8,073 bases of DNA, taken from NCBI GenBank assembly GCA_002691725.1, contig NZIT01000090.1:24124-32196 (forward strand), read 5' to 3'. Under the pieces are notes generated by a model. It had not been told where the DNA came from. It searched no databases and saw only the letters and a program-made list of their open reading frames with translations. Of this stretch, positions 6,869-8,073 are shown in pieces (positions within the stretch are counted from its first letter, which is position 1; each line of letters starts with the position of its first letter). The position numbers and the translations under genes were made by a program. The stretch comes from SAR116 cluster bacterium (GTDB lineage: Bacteria; Pseudomonadota; Alphaproteobacteria; Puniceispirillales; UBA1172).

Positions 6869-6939
6869 AATAACTCTTGAGACAAGTTAAAATAACTCTT
6901 GAGACAAGTTAAAATAACTCTTGAGCCAGCCTAATAACT
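6854..6939. repeat. About four tandem copies of a 22-base repeat
   Basis: The unit is CTTGAGACAAG followed by TTAAAATAACT. Two copies, 6876-6897 and 6898-6919, are identical. A first copy (6854-6875) differs only in the middle (CCGAA for ACAAG) and overlaps the end of the aminotransferase gene, supplying its final Leu-Glu-Pro-Asn codons and TAA stop. A fourth, degenerate copy of 20 bases (6920-6939) ends with ATAACT and covers the cobK stop. Each full unit can form two small hairpins: CTTG-AGA-CAAG within one unit, and AGTTA-AAA-TAACT where the preceding base is G. The period of 22 shifts the TAA stops into successive frames. No T-tract terminator was found in this convergent gap. Confidence 0.9.
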
Positions 6940-7672
6940 AGTTGACATGAGCTTGGGATAAGGCGGTAATAATCTCATCCAGAGAGGCATATCGTGGCGG
7001 CGGCGGTGGGGCTGGCCGGGCTAGCATCAAGACAGGCAGGCGCAGGGCGCGAGCAGCTAAAAGTTTGGCAAACGAAGCTGTGCCGCCAGCATTTTTTACC
7101 GCCAGATGAGTAATGCCAAGCTCCTCAAAGAGTTGCTTTTCTTGCTCCATATCGGCTTGTGGCAAGGCGGCAATAAAATTGATCTGGCCTTCGGTTGATG
7201 GCGCTTTCAAGGCGCGCGCTGTAACCTGAAACTTATGCTCCACCGGCAGTGCCGCTATGCCTTCCTGCCCTGCCGCTAGAAACAGATGCGCATGATCAGG
7301 AATATCCACAAAAAGGTCAGCCAAACCAGCATATTCTGTCCATAAATCTTCGGCATCAGCTTGCCATGCTGGACGCCAAAAACTCAGCCGTTTGACCTGA
7401 GCCAGGTCAGAAGCCGCCACCGCATGCGCTGTCATTCGGGCGGCATAGGGGTGGGTTGTATCAACCAGATGGGTGATCTGCTGGTCTGCCAAAAACCGGG
7501 CCAGACCGTCGGCGCCACCAAAGCCGCCATAGCGAACCGGCAAATCAACAGAAATTGGAGTTGGCGTTACCCCGGCCAGAGACATTTCAGCATTCCAGCC
7601 ATGTTTTGCCGCGTGATTAGCCAGATGGCGAGCCTCTTGCGTGCCGCCCAATATTAAGATTTTCGGGATCAC
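6938..7672 (-). CDS. cobK: Precorrin-6A (or cobalt-precorrin-6A) reductase
   Basis: CobK/CbiJ reduces the corrin ring of precorrin-6A to precorrin-6B with NADPH, a mid-pathway step of cobalamin synthesis in the cytosol. The 244 residues match the family size. The N-terminal nucleotide-binding strand I-L-I-L-G-G-T-Q-E-A (5-14) is followed by R-Y-G-G-F-G-G (47-53), D-T-T-H-P-Y-A (71-77) and R-P-A-W (100-103). The C-terminal lobe has K-N-A-G-G (193-197), F-A-K-L-L-A-A-R (201-208) and L-M-L-A-R-P (215-220). A run of five prolines at 222-226 follows. The start is GTG at 7672, with GAGGAG eight bases upstream. This GTG overlaps the TGA stop of cbiD (GTGA), so the two are translationally coupled. 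The gene ends within the tandem repeat, facing the aminotransferase. CobK and CbiJ cannot be told apart here with certainty. Confidence 0.93.
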   Translation of the reverse strand: MIPKILILGGTQEARHLANHAAKHGWNAEMSLAGVTPTPISVDLPVRYGGFGGADGLARFLADQQITHLVDTTHPYAARMTAHAVAASDLAQVKRLSFWRPAWQADAEDLWTEYAGLADLFVDIPDHAHLFLAAGQEGIAALPVEHKFQVTARALKAPSTEGQINFIAALPQADMEQEKQLFEELGITHLAVKNAGGTASFAKLLAARALRLPVLMLARPAPPPPPRYASLDEIITALSQAHVN

Positions 7673-8073
7673 GTTTCTTGCTCCTCGGACAGGATATTGC
7701 CCTCCCGATCAACCACCATCACGCCTAGTCTGGTCGCTGTCTGGTCAATCATATTCCGGCATGTCGCCATGGCTGACCGCGCTATTGCGGCGGCTAGTTT
7801 TGCTCTATCTTCGGGGGCAAGCGATGTTGCCACCTCCAATGCTGAATTGGCATCGGCAATATTATCTGATGCTATTCCTAAATGCTTTGCCGTATCCGCA
7901 AGGGCATCAAAATCAATCTGGCTACGCGCCGAATGTAAATCTGTTGCGCCTTGAGCAAGTTTAATCATTTTGCCAAACCCTCCTGCCACCGTCAGTCGCT
8001 TGACTGGATGACGACGCAAATATTTAAGCATACCGCCAACAAAATCCCCCATATCAATCAGGGCAATGGTCGG
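7669..8073 (-). CDS. cbiD: Cobalt-precorrin-5B (C1)-methyltransferase, C-terminal part
   Basis: CbiD methylates C1 of the corrin ring with S-adenosylmethionine. Only the C-terminal 134 residues are in the window: the frame is open to the right edge and adds P-T-I-A-L-I-D before the first internal Met at 8052. Full-length CbiD has about 360 residues, so roughly 230 are missing beyond the window. Recognition rests on M-G-D-F-V-G-G-M-L-K-Y, R-R-H-P-V-K-R-L-T-V and the G-G-F-G-K-M-I-K-L-A-Q-G-A-T-D-L-H-S block, all typical of this family's C-terminal half. The internal ATG at 8052 is not the real start. The stop TGA (7671-7669) overlaps the cobK start, placing cbiD upstream in the same transcript. 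Any cobalamin riboswitch controlling the unit would lie beyond the right edge. Confidence 0.9.
   Translation of the reverse strand, partial: PTIALIDMGDFVGGMLKYLRRHPVKRLTVAGGFGKMIKLAQGATDLHSARSQIDFDALADTAKHLGIASDNIADANSALEVATSLAPEDRAKLAAAIARSAMATCRNMIDQTATRLGVMVVDREGNILSEEQET
7681..7686 (-). promoter_or_regulatory. Shine-Dalgarno for cobK GTG start
   Basis: GAGGAG on the minus strand lies eight bases before the GTG at 7672-7670, inside the cbiD 3' end. It supports the non-ATG start and the four-base GTGA overlap with the cbiD stop codon. Confidence 0.75.

Noticed and set aside
6869..6937. Rho-independent terminator between the aminotransferase and cobK
   Set aside because: The repeat hairpins have only 4-5 base-pair AT-rich stems and no following T tract on either strand.
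6854..6939. CRISPR array
   Set aside because: The 22-base units are directly adjacent with no spacers, and no cas genes are near. It is a simple tandem repeat.
7641..7964. + strand open frame across the cbiD/cobK junction
   Set aside because: It lies opposite two clearly recognised cobalamin genes, has no ribosome binding site I could support, and has a composition typical of antisense frames.
7669..8052. cbiD as a complete 127-residue protein starting at 8052
   Set aside because: The frame stays open to the window edge and the extra codons (P-T-I-A-L-I-D) fit the family, so this is an internal Met of a truncated view.

Overview
This 8,073-base window looks like chromosomal DNA from a free-living Gram-negative bacterium, most likely an alphaproteobacterium. 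The clues are a GloA-type glyoxalase ending in a W-A-S-M-P-N-T-G-x-W tail that I associate with alphaproteobacteria, the style of the MFS permease and HyuA/HyuB pair, a cobalamin gene set that includes cobK, and very tight gene packing at moderate GC. A marine SAR116-like lineage would fit, but that is an impression and not a demonstrated assignment. I see no IS elements, phage genes, tRNA, rRNA or CRISPR. Every gene appears intact except cbiD, which runs off the right edge.

Layout. Positions 1-105 are intergenic and hold two consecutive hairpin/T-tract terminators, both oriented for a + strand gene left of the window. Next comes a minus-strand pair: gloA (lactoylglutathione lyase, 1736 to 1293) followed by an MFS permease (about 1293 to 106), which probably starts at a GTG fused to the gloA stop (TAGTG). 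A roughly 105-base divergent promoter region (1737-1841) separates this pair from a three-gene + strand operon: hyuA (1842-3971), hyuB (3964-5664) and a class I/II PLP aminotransferase (5657-6868). Both internal junctions of that operon are 8-base ATG..TGA overlaps with a Shine-Dalgarno six bases upstream. A 22-base tandem repeat (6854-6939) fills the short gap between the convergent aminotransferase and cobK, and reaches into the last codons of the aminotransferase. On the minus strand at the right edge lie cbiD (partial) and cobK, corrin-ring genes joined by a GTGA overlap.

How the genes may work together. HyuA and HyuB form the two-subunit ATP-dependent hydantoinase/5-oxoprolinase/ketone-carboxylase superfamily enzyme. 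HyuA supplies the ATP-binding ASKHA-like half, and HyuB has a conserved His-x-x-Asp...His metal site. The tightly coupled aminotransferase suggests that ring opening releases an amino acid that is then deaminated, so the operon reads as a small catabolic unit for a cyclic amide or hydantoin-like compound. The exact substrate cannot be read from the sequence. No carbamoylase, racemase or dedicated transporter is visible, although the divergent MFS permease is a possible uptake partner. The cobalamin genes are a separate unit. I found no radically new system; the most unusual items are the hyuAB-aminotransferase unit and the tandem repeat.
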